DNA from: Symsagittifera roscoffensis | Taxonomy: Eukaryota > Xenacoelomorpha > Acoela > Convolutidae | Direction of reading: 5' to 3' | Assembly: GCF_963678635.1 (NCBI RefSeq) | Contig: NC_087068.1 | Span: forward strand, 2,172,001-2,236,000 | DNA: 64,000 nt | Shown here: positions 37,869 through 48,200 of the stretch, one piece after another | How the letters are laid out: each line of letters begins with the position of its first letter | How positions within the stretch are numbered: the stretch's first letter is position 1 | Made by a program: the position numbers and the translations under genes | The notes under the pieces: model-generated | The model's database searches: none | Seen by the model: the letters and a program-made list of their open reading frames with translations, nothing else | What the model was told of the DNA's origin: nothing

Positions 37869-40800
37869 TCACTGTACAAGCGCGTACAATTCCCGAGGAT
37901 GCAGTCTTCCTCTGTTTGGATCGTACACTGGAAGCGAGAGCTCCTTCACGTCCATTTCTACAAGGAAGTCCCTCAGCCTCGTCAAAGACAAGACTAGGTT
38001 TTCTGGGTCCACGTGCTGCTTCTCCGTCGCCCTCGTTACCAAGAAGCATAAGTACTTTCCCGGTATCTGCGACACCGCCGGAGGTAAGGCTGCTACGCCC
38101 CCTATCCCTGGTCTTTGCTTCCAAAGGAATTCCACGTTTTTGTATTCTCTCTTAAAATCTGCCGCTAACGCTGTCCTAAAACTCATGTCTGCGGTGATTG
38201 CTATCGCACATGTTCTGTTTGTGAGTATGAAATCACTGTCTGTTAGTATTATGTTACTAGAATATTCATTTGGTAAGTTAAAATATGACTCAACTACCCT
38301 GCCTATGTCAGGTTTCTTAGGTTCTTCGCTTGTTTCTGCTTCTAAGTCTCCTGTTTCTCTTGCTATTCTCAATTTTTTTATTATCAGGTTTTCAGTGTGG
38401 GTAAGTCCTACCCCCACTCCCCGGACAAAAATATCCATCGGCGTCCCCGTCGATCGCATACCGGATATCAAGTCAAGGTTAGAAGCTGGAATGAGAAGTT
38501 GTCCTTCCTGGGCAGCCCAGGAAGGATCATCTCGTTCGGTCTTAATGTATTTCGCGCTTTCACGATCTACGTCTTGAATCGTAACGCTGGTCTTTTTAGG
38601 GTCTGATGTCATTTCGTTCAGCCACTCTAAGACACGCAGGTTCGTCAGGTCTTGTTCATTTGACTGCTGTTGCTCATCGTCGAATTCTACCTCAGGTTTC
38701 GACCAGTCGTCAACCCACTCATCGTTGTGATCATCGACTATGTCAATGTCTTGTGACACGGTTATTTCCTCTAAACCCACTACTTCCTCCACTATTTTCT
38801 TAAGATCTATCCTATCCACTACAAAGTCGTCACCGTAAGGATTGTATTTCTTTCTTGGTCTCGTTCCGTCCTTCTGACGAGTCTGCATCGTGAACGGAAG
38901 ATCTGGTTCCAAGTTTTTGGGAACCTCTGTCTGTTCGGGATCCTGCCAATCTTCCTCTGCGTAGGGTAAGGTTTCATCGTCCGCTTCGATCTGTTCGTTT
39001 GGATCCAGGTCCAATGGTGTATCCGTGCCTTCCTCTACGACTTCGTTTCCATCGTTTTTCTCCCTGGTGCCTTTTTCATTGACCTCACAAGCAGGATCCA
39101 TCATTAGATAATCCCCTTCTTCCATGTCTGCAGGTATACACCAGTCTTCTGTCGATGGATTGTGTGGCTTGATGTTCTCGTAGTGGGCGGCTCGGCCAGT
39201 ACTCAGTCTATAAAAGCGTCCCTCCTGGTGCACCTCCGTAATCATGAAGGGTCCCCTCCATTTTTTTAGAAGCTTCTTTGTCCCTTTCGGTGGTATAACG
39301 TTCTGAAATACCCATACGTAGTCTCCCACCGAGTAAGCTTTTGCGCCAGCTGCTTTCTTGTCGAATCTTTTCCTTTGCCTTGCCTGTGCTTGCTGAGTAT
39401 TTCGTCTGCACAGATCGTTCAACTCCTGTTGACGTCTGATCACATCCCTTACGTAAACTTGTGGAGATGTTTTCTTTCCCTCATACTCTGGGTAGAAGAA
39501 TGTCAAGGGTAAAGACTTCTCGTGCCCCGTCAGCATCATGTGTGGACTGACTCCAGTGGTGGAGTGTTGCGTGCTATTATAAGCTCCCATCACCTGTGGA
39601 AGGTATCTGTCCCAATCGGTCATGTACCTGGAACAATATACCCTCAGCATCGACACTAACGTCCTATTCTGTCTTTCCACTAGGCCATTCGTTTGAGGGT
39701 GGTATGTCGTGGAGTGAGCCTGAGCGACCTGTGAGCGTCTCATAAGCTCTTTCGTAAGCTCTCCTACGAAAGCTGTTCCATTATCCGATTGAAACGTCAT
39801 CGGACAACCATGTCTTGCTATCCACGTGTTGATCAGGTGGTCGCATGTCTCTTCCGCCGAGGCGGTTATGCAGGGCACGGCCTCTGCATACTTCGTGAAG
39901 TGATCTATCATGACCAAGACTTGGTTATAACCGCTGTCTGTCATGCATATCTTCTGGTGATCTATCTGCACCACCTCGTTGAATTCGGACGACTCAATCG
40001 ATTGTAAAGGAAATCGTAATTTCCTTGAATCCTTGACCTGTTGGCATGACAGGCACGCTGTTACCCATTTCTCACATGCCTTTTTCATTCCAGGCCACTC
40101 AAAGCGCTTCAGGATCCTCTGATACACTTTGTCGATCCCTTGATGGCCCATCTGATCATGCGACCTGAATAATAGTTCTGTCTGATAGAGTTGCGGCAAC
40201 ACTATCGCGTTATATTTGTATAAGACCTTGTCTTCTTCTCTTCTCCTGCAAGCCACGATCCCGTCCTTGTTCAGATATAATCTCCCCTCCTTCTGCATGA
40301 AGTATTGTCTCAGGATCCTATAGCTGTCTTCCAGGTCACCTTTGTCTGGTGCACCGTTTTCTATCCACCTTTTTAGGTTGCTTATCATGCGATCATTTCT
40401 CTGCGCCCTTAGAAGGTCCGAGAGTCTGTATCTCGCCTTCAAGTACGTCTTCATGACCCTCATCTTACTATTCAGCTCGTTGGGCTGATGTGTGTCTTCT
40501 TCCATCTTAACGCACCAAATCTTCGCCAACGGTTGTGTTTCTTGTTCAAACGGCTGAAGATCAGTCCTGACTACCTCTTTCTGCGGCAACAGGCTTATCG
40601 AACGTTTCGATACCGCTATCGTTTCTAAGTCATCCGCTGCGTTGTCAAAGACTCTTTCGCTTGGTATAAGGTAGCGATCGCTGTCAGGATCCTGATACAC
40701 CTCTCTGTCCAGGTCCCTTGCCCGAGTTTCCACCAGTAGCGTGTGTATCGCTAGTTCTGACAGTTCTGATCCCGAACTCGAGTTCCTGTCTGAATAGGTG

Positions 40801-43013
40801 TCCATTCCTGAGTTTCGGGAATCTTCATCCGTCGAAGAGGTTGTGCTGGAGACTGCACGCTCCTCCAGATCATGTCTGTGCCTTCTTCGCATCCATCTGA
40901 ACTCCCCTGACAAAACCTTGTTCTCTAGGTCCTGTTTCTCATCAGGAATTTTCTCGTCTATCTCAGACTCCCCGGACAAATTTACTTGTCCCGGGTGTTG
41001 ATCTTGTGATCGCTGGTTTTTCTCATCCGTCTCCCCGGACAAATTACCTTCCTTATCCTGGTCCACGAAGGTGACGGTTTTCTTTCGCTTGCTGCTTCCC
41101 TGTTCTTTCTGTCCGTAAGAAGTACTGGTTAAAATCTCTTGGGGTATTGAGGATACTAGTTGCTGAACTATTGTCCTACAATCCCTCTCGTTCTCTTCGT
41201 GCTGTCGTCTGGACGGCATGATCTTCACCTTCTCACTGACTGTTAGCGATGCCACTGCTGCTGTCCACTCGGGGTCATCTCTGGTCACTTCTCTTTCTAA
41301 CAATCCACCCAGCATCCGCATCACTTGTGGTGTGACTTGCACCGTTTTATCCAATAATGAGAGGCTGTTTATATTCATGCGAGAGAGTTCTTGCTGGACC
41401 AGGTTCGAACGCAGCAACAAATCCAAGGGGACCGGGTCCTCCTTGGACAGGATCTTTATCTCGGCTGCTTTCTCTACAGGTAGCTCAGGGTGCCCTGGAA
41501 TTGGATGTCCAGACTTATCCAACCATCTCGTCAAGGGAAGCGCTTCATAAGTTTCTTTGTCCAGAAACGAGAATCCCTCCTTTATTTCCGCCTGATTGGC
41601 CTGCTTCTGCTCCAATCTTTCATAGAACTCAGTTTTCTTGCTGAGGCTGTCAGCATTCTGGTGTTTATCACGCATCCTATGTTCGATTATCATATGGTAG
41701 CCATCCAATCTTACTATCCATCTACCAATATAACTCTGATCCATCGAGTAGGTCTTCAACCAGGATAACGCTCTGTTGTCCACGCGTAACTTGAAGGGAG
41801 CGCTCCCCAAGTATGCACGGTACTTTTCCACGAAGGTGACTACTGCAAACATTTCTGCTTTCGGTGCGCCATATTTCATCTCTGTGTCACTCAAGACCTT
41901 GCTGCCGTATGCAATGGGACGGAGAACCGTTCTTCCGTTCCATTCTTGCTCTTGATGCAAGATTCCTGAGATGGCCACCACCGATGCGTCTGTGTCGAGA
42001 ACATACATGCCCTTTTCTGTAGGCATGCCCAGCACTGGCGCTTCGCACAGTTCCCGCTTTATGTTCTCGAAAGCAACCTGTGCCTCATCGTTCCATTCGA
42101 ACTTTTTCCCTTTGTTGCGCATCAGCTTCTGCATCGGGTACACCTTATCCGCATATCCTTTAATGAATTCACGGTAATAATTGGCAAACCCCAGGAAGCT
42201 CATTAGCTGTGTGTCCGTCCTCGGAGCCTTCCATGTCAGCACAGCCTCTACTGCTTCCGGATCTGGCCTCACACCATGCCTGTCTACCATCCTCCCTAGG
42301 TACTTTATCGAATCCCTAAGGATTTCACATTTCGATGGTTTGCACTTTAATCCTGCTCTTTTCATGCATCCAAAGACCTCATCGAGCCGATCAATGTGAT
42401 CCTCCAGGGTCGGTGTCGCTATGACTACGTCATCCACGTAGCACATCAAGAGATTCCTGTACTTTTTGGTCACTCCTGTCAAAGCCTGAGCCATCAGCCT
42501 TTGAAAAGTTGCTGTTGCATTGCACAAGCCGAAGGGCATCCTCTTCCACTGGTACAACCCCAATTCGCACGCGAATCCGGTTTTCTCTCTGTCCTTCTTT
42601 CGCAGAGGGACCTGCCAGAAGGCAGAACCTAAGTCCAATGTGGTGAAGAACTTGGCATCACCAAGTTTAGATAGGCTCTCGTCTATTCGCGGTATCGGGT
42701 ACGCATCTTTAATCGTTACCGCGTTCAAGTAACGAAAGTCGCAACAAAATCTAAGCTGCCCCCCTTTCTTTTTCGCCATTACTACCCCGCAAGCCCACGG
42801 CGATTTCGAGGGTTCTATCATGTCGTATTCAAGCAACATTTCTATTTCCGCTCGGCACGCTTCCGATTTATGTGGCGTCATTCGCCTTGCGCCTTCCCTA
42901 TGGGGAACGGCGCCCTCTTCTAGTTCGATTTCGTGTTCGACGAAATTACAGCAACCGATGTCCGCCTTATGTTTTGAAAATACATCGGCGTTCCGATTTA
43001 GGAGGTCCCGCAA
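37869..43013 (-). CDS. RT-RNase H-integrase-macro polyprotein, element B (1714 aa)
   Basis: One continuous frame: RT (FCCDFRYLN, YVDD near residue 192), RNase H (VLDTDAS, RVDNRAL), acidic linker with LSGE motifs, integrase zinc finger (HDQMGHQGID ... CLSCQQ), DDE core (QIDH, SDNG, GLVERQNR near residue 1100), GPY/F (KKWRGPF), acidic tail and then the macro domain from about residue 1530 (MDIFVRGVG onward). This shows the macro domain is the native C-terminus of pol in this family. The macro domain loses its last strand because a base is missing at about 37867. The start is artificial: a 41-base duplication upstream separates this frame from protease. Confidence 0.93.
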   Translation of the reverse strand: MRDLLNRNADVFSKHKADIGCCNFVEHEIELEEGAVPHREGARRMTPHKSEACRAEIEMLLEYDMIEPSKSPWACGVVMAKKKGGQLRFCCDFRYLNAVTIKDAYPIPRIDESLSKLGDAKFFTTLDLGSAFWQVPLRKKDREKTGFACELGLYQWKRMPFGLCNATATFQRLMAQALTGVTKKYRNLLMCYVDDVVIATPTLEDHIDRLDEVFGCMKRAGLKCKPSKCEILRDSIKYLGRMVDRHGVRPDPEAVEAVLTWKAPRTDTQLMSFLGFANYYREFIKGYADKVYPMQKLMRNKGKKFEWNDEAQVAFENIKRELCEAPVLGMPTEKGMYVLDTDASVVAISGILHQEQEWNGRTVLRPIAYGSKVLSDTEMKYGAPKAEMFAVVTFVEKYRAYLGSAPFKLRVDNRALSWLKTYSMDQSYIGRWIVRLDGYHMIIEHRMRDKHQNADSLSKKTEFYERLEQKQANQAEIKEGFSFLDKETYEALPLTRWLDKSGHPIPGHPELPVEKAAEIKILSKEDPVPLDLLLRSNLVQQELSRMNINSLSLLDKTVQVTPQVMRMLGGLLEREVTRDDPEWTAAVASLTVSEKVKIMPSRRQHEENERDCRTIVQQLVSSIPQEILTSTSYGQKEQGSSKRKKTVTFVDQDKEGNLSGETDEKNQRSQDQHPGQVNLSGESEIDEKIPDEKQDLENKVLSGEFRWMRRRHRHDLEERAVSSTTSSTDEDSRNSGMDTYSDRNSSSGSELSELAIHTLLVETRARDLDREVYQDPDSDRYLIPSERVFDNAADDLETIAVSKRSISLLPQKEVVRTDLQPFEQETQPLAKIWCVKMEEDTHQPNELNSKMRVMKTYLKARYRLSDLLRAQRNDRMISNLKRWIENGAPDKGDLEDSYRILRQYFMQKEGRLYLNKDGIVACRRREEDKVLYKYNAIVLPQLYQTELLFRSHDQMGHQGIDKVYQRILKRFEWPGMKKACEKWVTACLSCQQVKDSRKLRFPLQSIESSEFNEVVQIDHQKICMTDSGYNQVLVMIDHFTKYAEAVPCITASAEETCDHLINTWIARHGCPMTFQSDNGTAFVGELTKELMRRSQVAQAHSTTYHPQTNGLVERQNRTLVSMLRVYCSRYMTDWDRYLPQVMGAYNSTQHSTTGVSPHMMLTGHEKSLPLTFFYPEYEGKKTSPQVYVRDVIRRQQELNDLCRRNTQQAQARQRKRFDKKAAGAKAYSVGDYVWVFQNVIPPKGTKKLLKKWRGPFMITEVHQEGRFYRLSTGRAAHYENIKPHNPSTEDWCIPADMEEGDYLMMDPACEVNEKGTREKNDGNEVVEEGTDTPLDLDPNEQIEADDETLPYAEEDWQDPEQTEVPKNLEPDLPFTMQTRQKDGTRPRKKYNPYGDDFVVDRIDLKKIVEEVVGLEEITVSQDIDIVDDHNDEWVDDWSKPEVEFDDEQQQSNEQDLTNLRVLEWLNEMTSDPKKTSVTIQDVDRESAKYIKTERDDPSWAAQEGQLLIPASNLDLISGMRSTGTPMDIFVRGVGVGLTHTENLIIKKLRIARETGDLEAETSEEPKKPDIGRVVESYFNLPNEYSSNIILTDSDFILTNRTCAIAITADMSFRTALAADFKREYKNVEFLWKQRPGIGGVAALPPAVSQIPGKYLCFLVTRATEKQHVDPENLVLSLTRLRDFLVEMDVKELSLPVYDPNRGRLHPRELYALVQ

Positions 43014-43095
43014 TTTTTCGAAATCTCCCTCACCTATTTTCCCTTTTAAATGTTCTCAGATTTTCGAAATCTCCCTCACCTATTTTCCGGTTTGT
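43013..43095. repeat. 41-base tandem duplication breaking pol
   Basis: The sequence around TTTTCGAAATCTCCCTCACC appears twice, at about 43016 and 43057. The period is not a multiple of three and separates the protease frame from the RT frame. Confidence 0.8.
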
Positions 43096-44581
43096 CAGAT
43101 TCTAATTCATATGACGAGGGGCGTTCCGGAAAATTCGAGCAGCTTGATAACCCGTCGTCCGTTTCGGATTTCATTGAAAACAATTTATGAATAGATTTTA
43201 ATTCATTAATTCTCTTTAAAATTTTATCTTTATTTGCATGATAAGGACAGTCTTTCACACTATATTTCTTCAAGTTTTTTGTCTCCTCATAGTCGGTTCT
43301 CATCGGCAAAGCGTAGCCAAGCTTCTTTCCACGCTGGATTGAAACCGTGGTGTCCAGTGTGTTCAACAACACACTGACACACAGTCCGTTTCGCGTTACC
43401 GAGAAGCTCCGGCCTAAAATCACCGAACTCTGACTATTTGGATTCGGTACTAAGCAAACCTGTTTACTATCACTCAACGAATTTAGATTTCTCATTCTAA
43501 AAATTGCTACTACAGCTTGTCCTGGTTGTAATTTTACTTTTCTATCCAAAAAAATTGGTACCTTGCTTTCGTCTGTTATTATCCTATTAATTGGTCTCTT
43601 AACATACTTTCGGTCCGGGTTTCTAATCCGTATCAGACCGTTGTTCAAGTCAATCATCACGTCAAAATTCCTGACAAAATCTCTGCCCAAGATGAATTGG
43701 TCGGCATCGTCCAGATTCTCTACCACCAGGAAGCTCATCCAAAGATCCCGTCCTCCCATGTGGAGGACCGTTATTGGTGTTCTTCCGGCTACGTAGATAG
43801 CCCCTCGATTGGCTGCGGCCAGTCGGAGATTCGTTGGAATTAGATCTTCCCGCGTGAAGCCCATTCTTTCCCAAGTTCTTATCGGCATCACACTCACTAC
43901 CGCTCCTGTGTCCAGAAGCCCTGTGACTCCAATTTTTGTTCCGTTGGTGTCGAGCAGATGTGCTGTCACATCTGCTTCATATCCAATGTGTACTGCGTCT
44001 TGTTCCATCATGGCGTCATGGCCTATCTTGCGGACCTTGAGTTCCTCTTCTCCCAAATAGATCTGCCCTATTTGGTCATCATCTGTTGTTACATAAGTCC
44101 TGGTGTAGATACTGATCCCATCCACGTTCAGCATCACTTGATACGGCCCATAGACTTCTAGGTAGCGTCCATGAAGTTTCTTCATGCGAGGGCCACCCGT
44201 CGTTAGTAGTGCCCTCACAGCCCTCGACTCGGTGCGTGGCTCCATCTGCCTCAGATAGTCTGCATATGTGTCCAAATGCATCAAAGTGAACTCAGACGGT
44301 TCACTCAGATTTCTGATTACCTGATGCCCTGCCACCGAGATTATCGACTGTATTTTACTTCCTTGCGGTGCCATACCGAACCTCTGACCAGAGATCACTT
44401 TAAGTTTCATGTCTAAACTGCTTGGTGTTTTCGTCTCCTCGAACTCCGTTGCTTCGAAGGTATTCAATTGCTCCTGAAGCTTTTCATTTTCCAGTTCAAG
44501 TTTCACTTTTTGTTCGATCTCTTTCGTCACCAATTCCTGTTGTACTCTATTTAGAGCATCCCTCACTACCCAATCAAGCAC
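43076..44581 (-). CDS. Protease region of pol, element B, second copy (501 aa frame)
   Basis: From about residue 7 it matches the gag-pol junction: a coiled helical stretch, then the aspartic protease with LLDTGAVVSVMP and the strands around ILGRDFVRNFDV. It continues toward RT and stops at the 41-base duplication. Bases 43551-44563 duplicate 45342-46354. The first few residues come from the leader block. This is the copy that runs on toward RT. Confidence 0.85.
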   Translation of the reverse strand: MLDWVVRDALNRVQQELVTKEIEQKVKLELENEKLQEQLNTFEATEFEETKTPSSLDMKLKVISGQRFGMAPQGSKIQSIISVAGHQVIRNLSEPSEFTLMHLDTYADYLRQMEPRTESRAVRALLTTGGPRMKKLHGRYLEVYGPYQVMLNVDGISIYTRTYVTTDDDQIGQIYLGEEELKVRKIGHDAMMEQDAVHIGYEADVTAHLLDTNGTKIGVTGLLDTGAVVSVMPIRTWERMGFTREDLIPTNLRLAAANRGAIYVAGRTPITVLHMGGRDLWMSFLVVENLDDADQFILGRDFVRNFDVMIDLNNGLIRIRNPDRKYVKRPINRIITDESKVPIFLDRKVKLQPGQAVVAIFRMRNLNSLSDSKQVCLVPNPNSQSSVILGRSFSVTRNGLCVSVLLNTLDTTVSIQRGKKLGYALPMRTDYEETKNLKKYSVKDCPYHANKDKILKRINELKSIHKLFSMKSETDDGLSSCSNFPERPSSYELESDKPENR

Positions 44582-44724
44582 AGTTTATGTTGATTTAAAA
44601 TCAAAAACAAACAAATATATAATGACAGAATATGAATGTCTCTATGAAAAAAAAACGTATGTGTAATGTACTCTTAGTCGGTCGCAGTACAATAGTCGAA
44701 CTTGTCTTTTGAAGAAAAAGCTTT

Positions 44725-44870
44725 CCCTGCTCGGTGCTGCACCAAACAGACAAAACTTTGAAGGCAGTAATTTTCTCAAGTGGGCGGCTATTGCACCCAC
44801 CGAGTACTGTGTTACCTATCTGCCTTCGGACTGCCCGAGCTAGACCTACTAAAATCCTCAGGGCAGTCAC
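44725..44870 (-). promoter_or_regulatory. Structured leader RNA module, element B copy 1
   Basis: Same fold as in element A with different bases. The outer stem is AAGGCAG 44761-44767 with CTGCCTT 44820-44826. The inner hairpin is CTC-GTGGG with CCCAC-GAG. The side stem is ACTGCCC 44830-44836 with GGGCAGT 44861-44867. The outside hairpin is GGTG-CTG-CACC near 44733. Confidence 0.65.
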
Positions 44871-45097
44871 TTTTCCCAAAAACGTATTATGTTTCAATCC
44901 ACACCAATGAATCATGCTCTTTAATTTAGACTTAGTGTCGCGAATATCCGAGTTCGGACCTGTTTTGTATTAGTCTGGTTCTTATTGAAAGGCAATTTAC
45001 CAGTGCAGTCACTGATACCTAGCCTGTGTGCTAATAACCTAATACCTCTCACTTTTTAGTCTTTCTTTCGTTTACCTAAGTCCTTAATAAAATAATA

Positions 45098-45275
45098 CCC
45101 CTTCGGATTGGCACAAATAGGACCCTTCCGGATTGATAGAATCTAGACCCCTCCGGATTTGGACCCCTCCGAATTAGCAACTATAAGAGCCCTCCGGATT
45201 CGGACCCCTCCGGATTCGGACCCCTCCTAACTTGAAAATGTTTGACCCCTCCGGATTGGGAGCCCTCCGGTTTTG
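45098..45275. repeat. ACCCCTCCGGATT motif array
   Basis: About ten imperfect copies in under 200 bases, at spacings of roughly 14-28. Repeated with the leader block at about 49959-50136. Related single copies lie at 50810, 51170, 51871 and 51900, and in the LTR as CCTTCCGGATT. Confidence 0.75.
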
Positions 45276-48200
45276 TAAAAAGTAGCTTTTCGGATATCTC
45301 CTTTTTTCAACCTATACCCCTCCTGATACGTTCTCCGATGCAAAATTGGTACCTTGCTTTCGTCTGTTATTATCCTATTAATTGGTCTCTTAACATACTT
45401 TCGGTCCGGGTTTCTAATCCGTATCAGACCGTTGTTCAAGTCAATCATCACGTCAAAATTCCTGACAAAATCTCTGCCCAAGATGAATTGGTCGGCATCG
45501 TCCAGATTCTCTACCACCAGGAAGCTCATCCAAAGATCCCGTCCTCCCATGTGGAGGACCGTTATTGGTGTTCTTCCGGCTACGTAGATAGCCCCTCGAT
45601 TGGCTGCGGCCAGTCGGAGATTCGTTGGAATTAGATCTTCCCGCGTGAAGCCCATTCTTTCCCAAGTTCTTATCGGCATCACACTCACTACCGCTCCTGT
45701 GTCCAGAAGCCCTGTGACTCCAATTTTTGTTCCGTTGGTGTCGAGCAGATGTGCTGTCACATCTGCTTCATATCCAATGTGTACTGCGTCTTGTTCCATC
45801 ATGGCGTCATGGCCTATCTTGCGGACCTTGAGTTCCTCTTCTCCCAAATAGATCTGCCCTATTTGGTCATCATCTGTTGTTACATAAGTCCTGGTGTAGA
45901 TACTGATCCCATTCACGTTCAGCATCACTTGATACGGCCCATAGACTTCTAGGTAGCGTCCATGAAGTTGCTTCATGCGAGGGCCACCCGTCGTTAGTAG
46001 TGCCCTCACAGCCCTCGACTCGGTGCGTGGCTCCATCTGCCTCAGATAGTCTGCATATGTGTCCAAATGCATCAAAGTGAACTCAGACGGTTCACTCAGA
46101 TTTCTGATTACCTGATGCCCTGCCACCGAGATTATCGACTGTATTTTACTTCCTTGCGGTGCCATACCGAACCTCTGACCAGAGATCACTTTAAGTTTCA
46201 TGTCTAAACTGCTTGGTGTTTTCGTCTCCTCGAACTCCGTTGCTTCGAAGGTATTCAATTGCTCCTGAAGCTTTTCATTTTCCAGTTCAAGTTTCACTTT
46301 TTGTTCGATCTCTTTCGTCACCAATTCCTGTTGTACTCTATTTAGAGCATCCCTTGCGGCTGCCTTATAATCGATCTTGAAGTCCTCAGCCGCAGTTGCT
46401 GGTTCCGGCTCACGTGTCTCCCCTGTTACCGCTTGCATTTTCTTTGCCACCAGCTCTTGAGGTTTATCCTTTCTGCGTGCCTCCGCTTCACTCAAAAGTC
46501 GAGCCTTGCTGGCTTTCACTCCTGACAAAGCTTCTTCATGTCTTGGATGCTTGATGTCTGCCACTGCATCCCAGAATTGCGGACAATCTGATTTAAAATG
46601 ACCTTCCAAGTTGCAAAAGAAACACCTCGGGCCGAATTTCGCAATTACTCCTCTCATGAAATCCTCATGATCCAACTCTGACGCATCTTCGTCCTCGAGG
46701 CTAAAGCCTATTGCTTTCATGCCTTGTTTGTAAGCTGGGCATGCTGATACATGATGGTCTGTTGAACTGCAATTAGCACAAGAACGTCTCTTGTCCATAT
46801 CATCCCTCGGTTTGTACCAATTGTTCCCTTGGTTTGCTGGTCCGTTGTTAAAATTTCCATAATTGTTCTTGTAATATCCAGATCTCGAAGGAGGTTTCAA
46901 CAAAAGATACTCTTTTGATTTGAGCCTCAACTCCTCCGGTGTTGGCGCATTAGTTGATAGTGGTGTGTAATGCGTTGCTAGCATCGTACGAAGTTCATCA
47001 TTTTTCACACCATCGATGAATTTTGAGGCTACGGCCAGGTTCATCCTTCGGTTTGACTCATCCGGTTGGCTGCGTCTTCTCAGCATTTCCAAATCATCGA
47101 GAAACTTGTCTATTGTTTCATCTTCTCGTTGCCTCCGTTTCTCGAAGCGCATCATCGCCTGGTGCCCCTGCACCCCTGATCCGAAACGGTTTAACAAGAT
47201 TTCGAAGATTTTCTCAGCAGTGTCACGTTGATACTGTTTCTTGGCCATGACACAGTTCAGGGCTGTCCCTTCTAAGTTGCTGGTGAGCGCGCTGCATTCC
47301 TGTCTCTCCGACAAGTCCTCTTCCTCGAAATGCAGCTTCATTACCTCTATCCAGGTATCAATACAGCCATCAGATTCGTCTTTGTAGCATCTTCGCTTCT
47401 TAAAGACTCTTCTGGACTTCTCACTGCGTTCATTGGTTCTTGATAACCTTGTCAGGAATGTCTCCAAAGACCTGTTCAGGGGTTCAAATGCTGTGGCCAT
47501 TGCCGTAGCATCCCTTGAGTGTCCCGCTTGAGTGTCCTCACACCTCGTCGAAGGCTCTGTGTGCGGTGCATCCCTGCAATCCGAATCACCGTGAGCGTTT
47601 CCCGCTTGGCCCACATGACTCCTCCTCGGGCTTGCATGCCCCCTGTTGCCGGAATCACTTCTCCCAGTCGCATGTGTGCTTTGCGTTGGTCGTCCGTTAG
47701 AGGTTTGTCTGTTCCCCGTTGAACTTGCTCTACTGTTCGGGCCCCATGCTGTATTACCCCTTGTGGCATAGCCTGATGAACTGCCCCTGCCTCTAGTGGA
47801 TCCATACGTCTCCCTCCTTTGATGTTCATTGAAGTTCACCTTCGGTTCCCTACTGGGACCTCCCGAGTTCGGCTCTCCTTCTTTTGGTCCACTCTTGCTG
47901 CTTAGTAGCCCGTCCAACCTATCCATGATAGCCTGAGTTCGCCTCTCCATCATCGCGTCTATCTTTGTGTCAAGAGTCCCAAGAGACTGCTCTTGCTGAA
48001 TTCTTAACCTCTCCATGTCGTCTCTTAAGCGTAACTCCCTGTGTTCCGCCTCTCTGGTCATTCGCGACAAGTTCTTCGCCATATGCTCGTCCGTTCTTTC
48101 TTTCAAGCGTTTTTCGCTCCTGCCAACTTCTTGTCTGTTGCGGTTTATTTCTTCCCGCATACTTTCTCTTTCAATGTGAACTGCTCTTTCTAGTTCACTC

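Larger units (their letters stand above)
44564..45341 (-). other. Leader block N, inserted copy between the two protease copies
   Basis: Non-coding leader-type sequence lying inside pol. Together with 459 bp of protease it is repeated at 49425-50661. It carries one structured RNA module (44725-44870) and an array of ACCCCTCCGGATT-like motifs (45098-45275). Confidence 0.8.

Noticed and set aside
44564-45341. Leader block inside pol as an intron
   Set aside because: The joints lack GT...AG ends, and the block is leader sequence with a structured module, so duplication explains it better.
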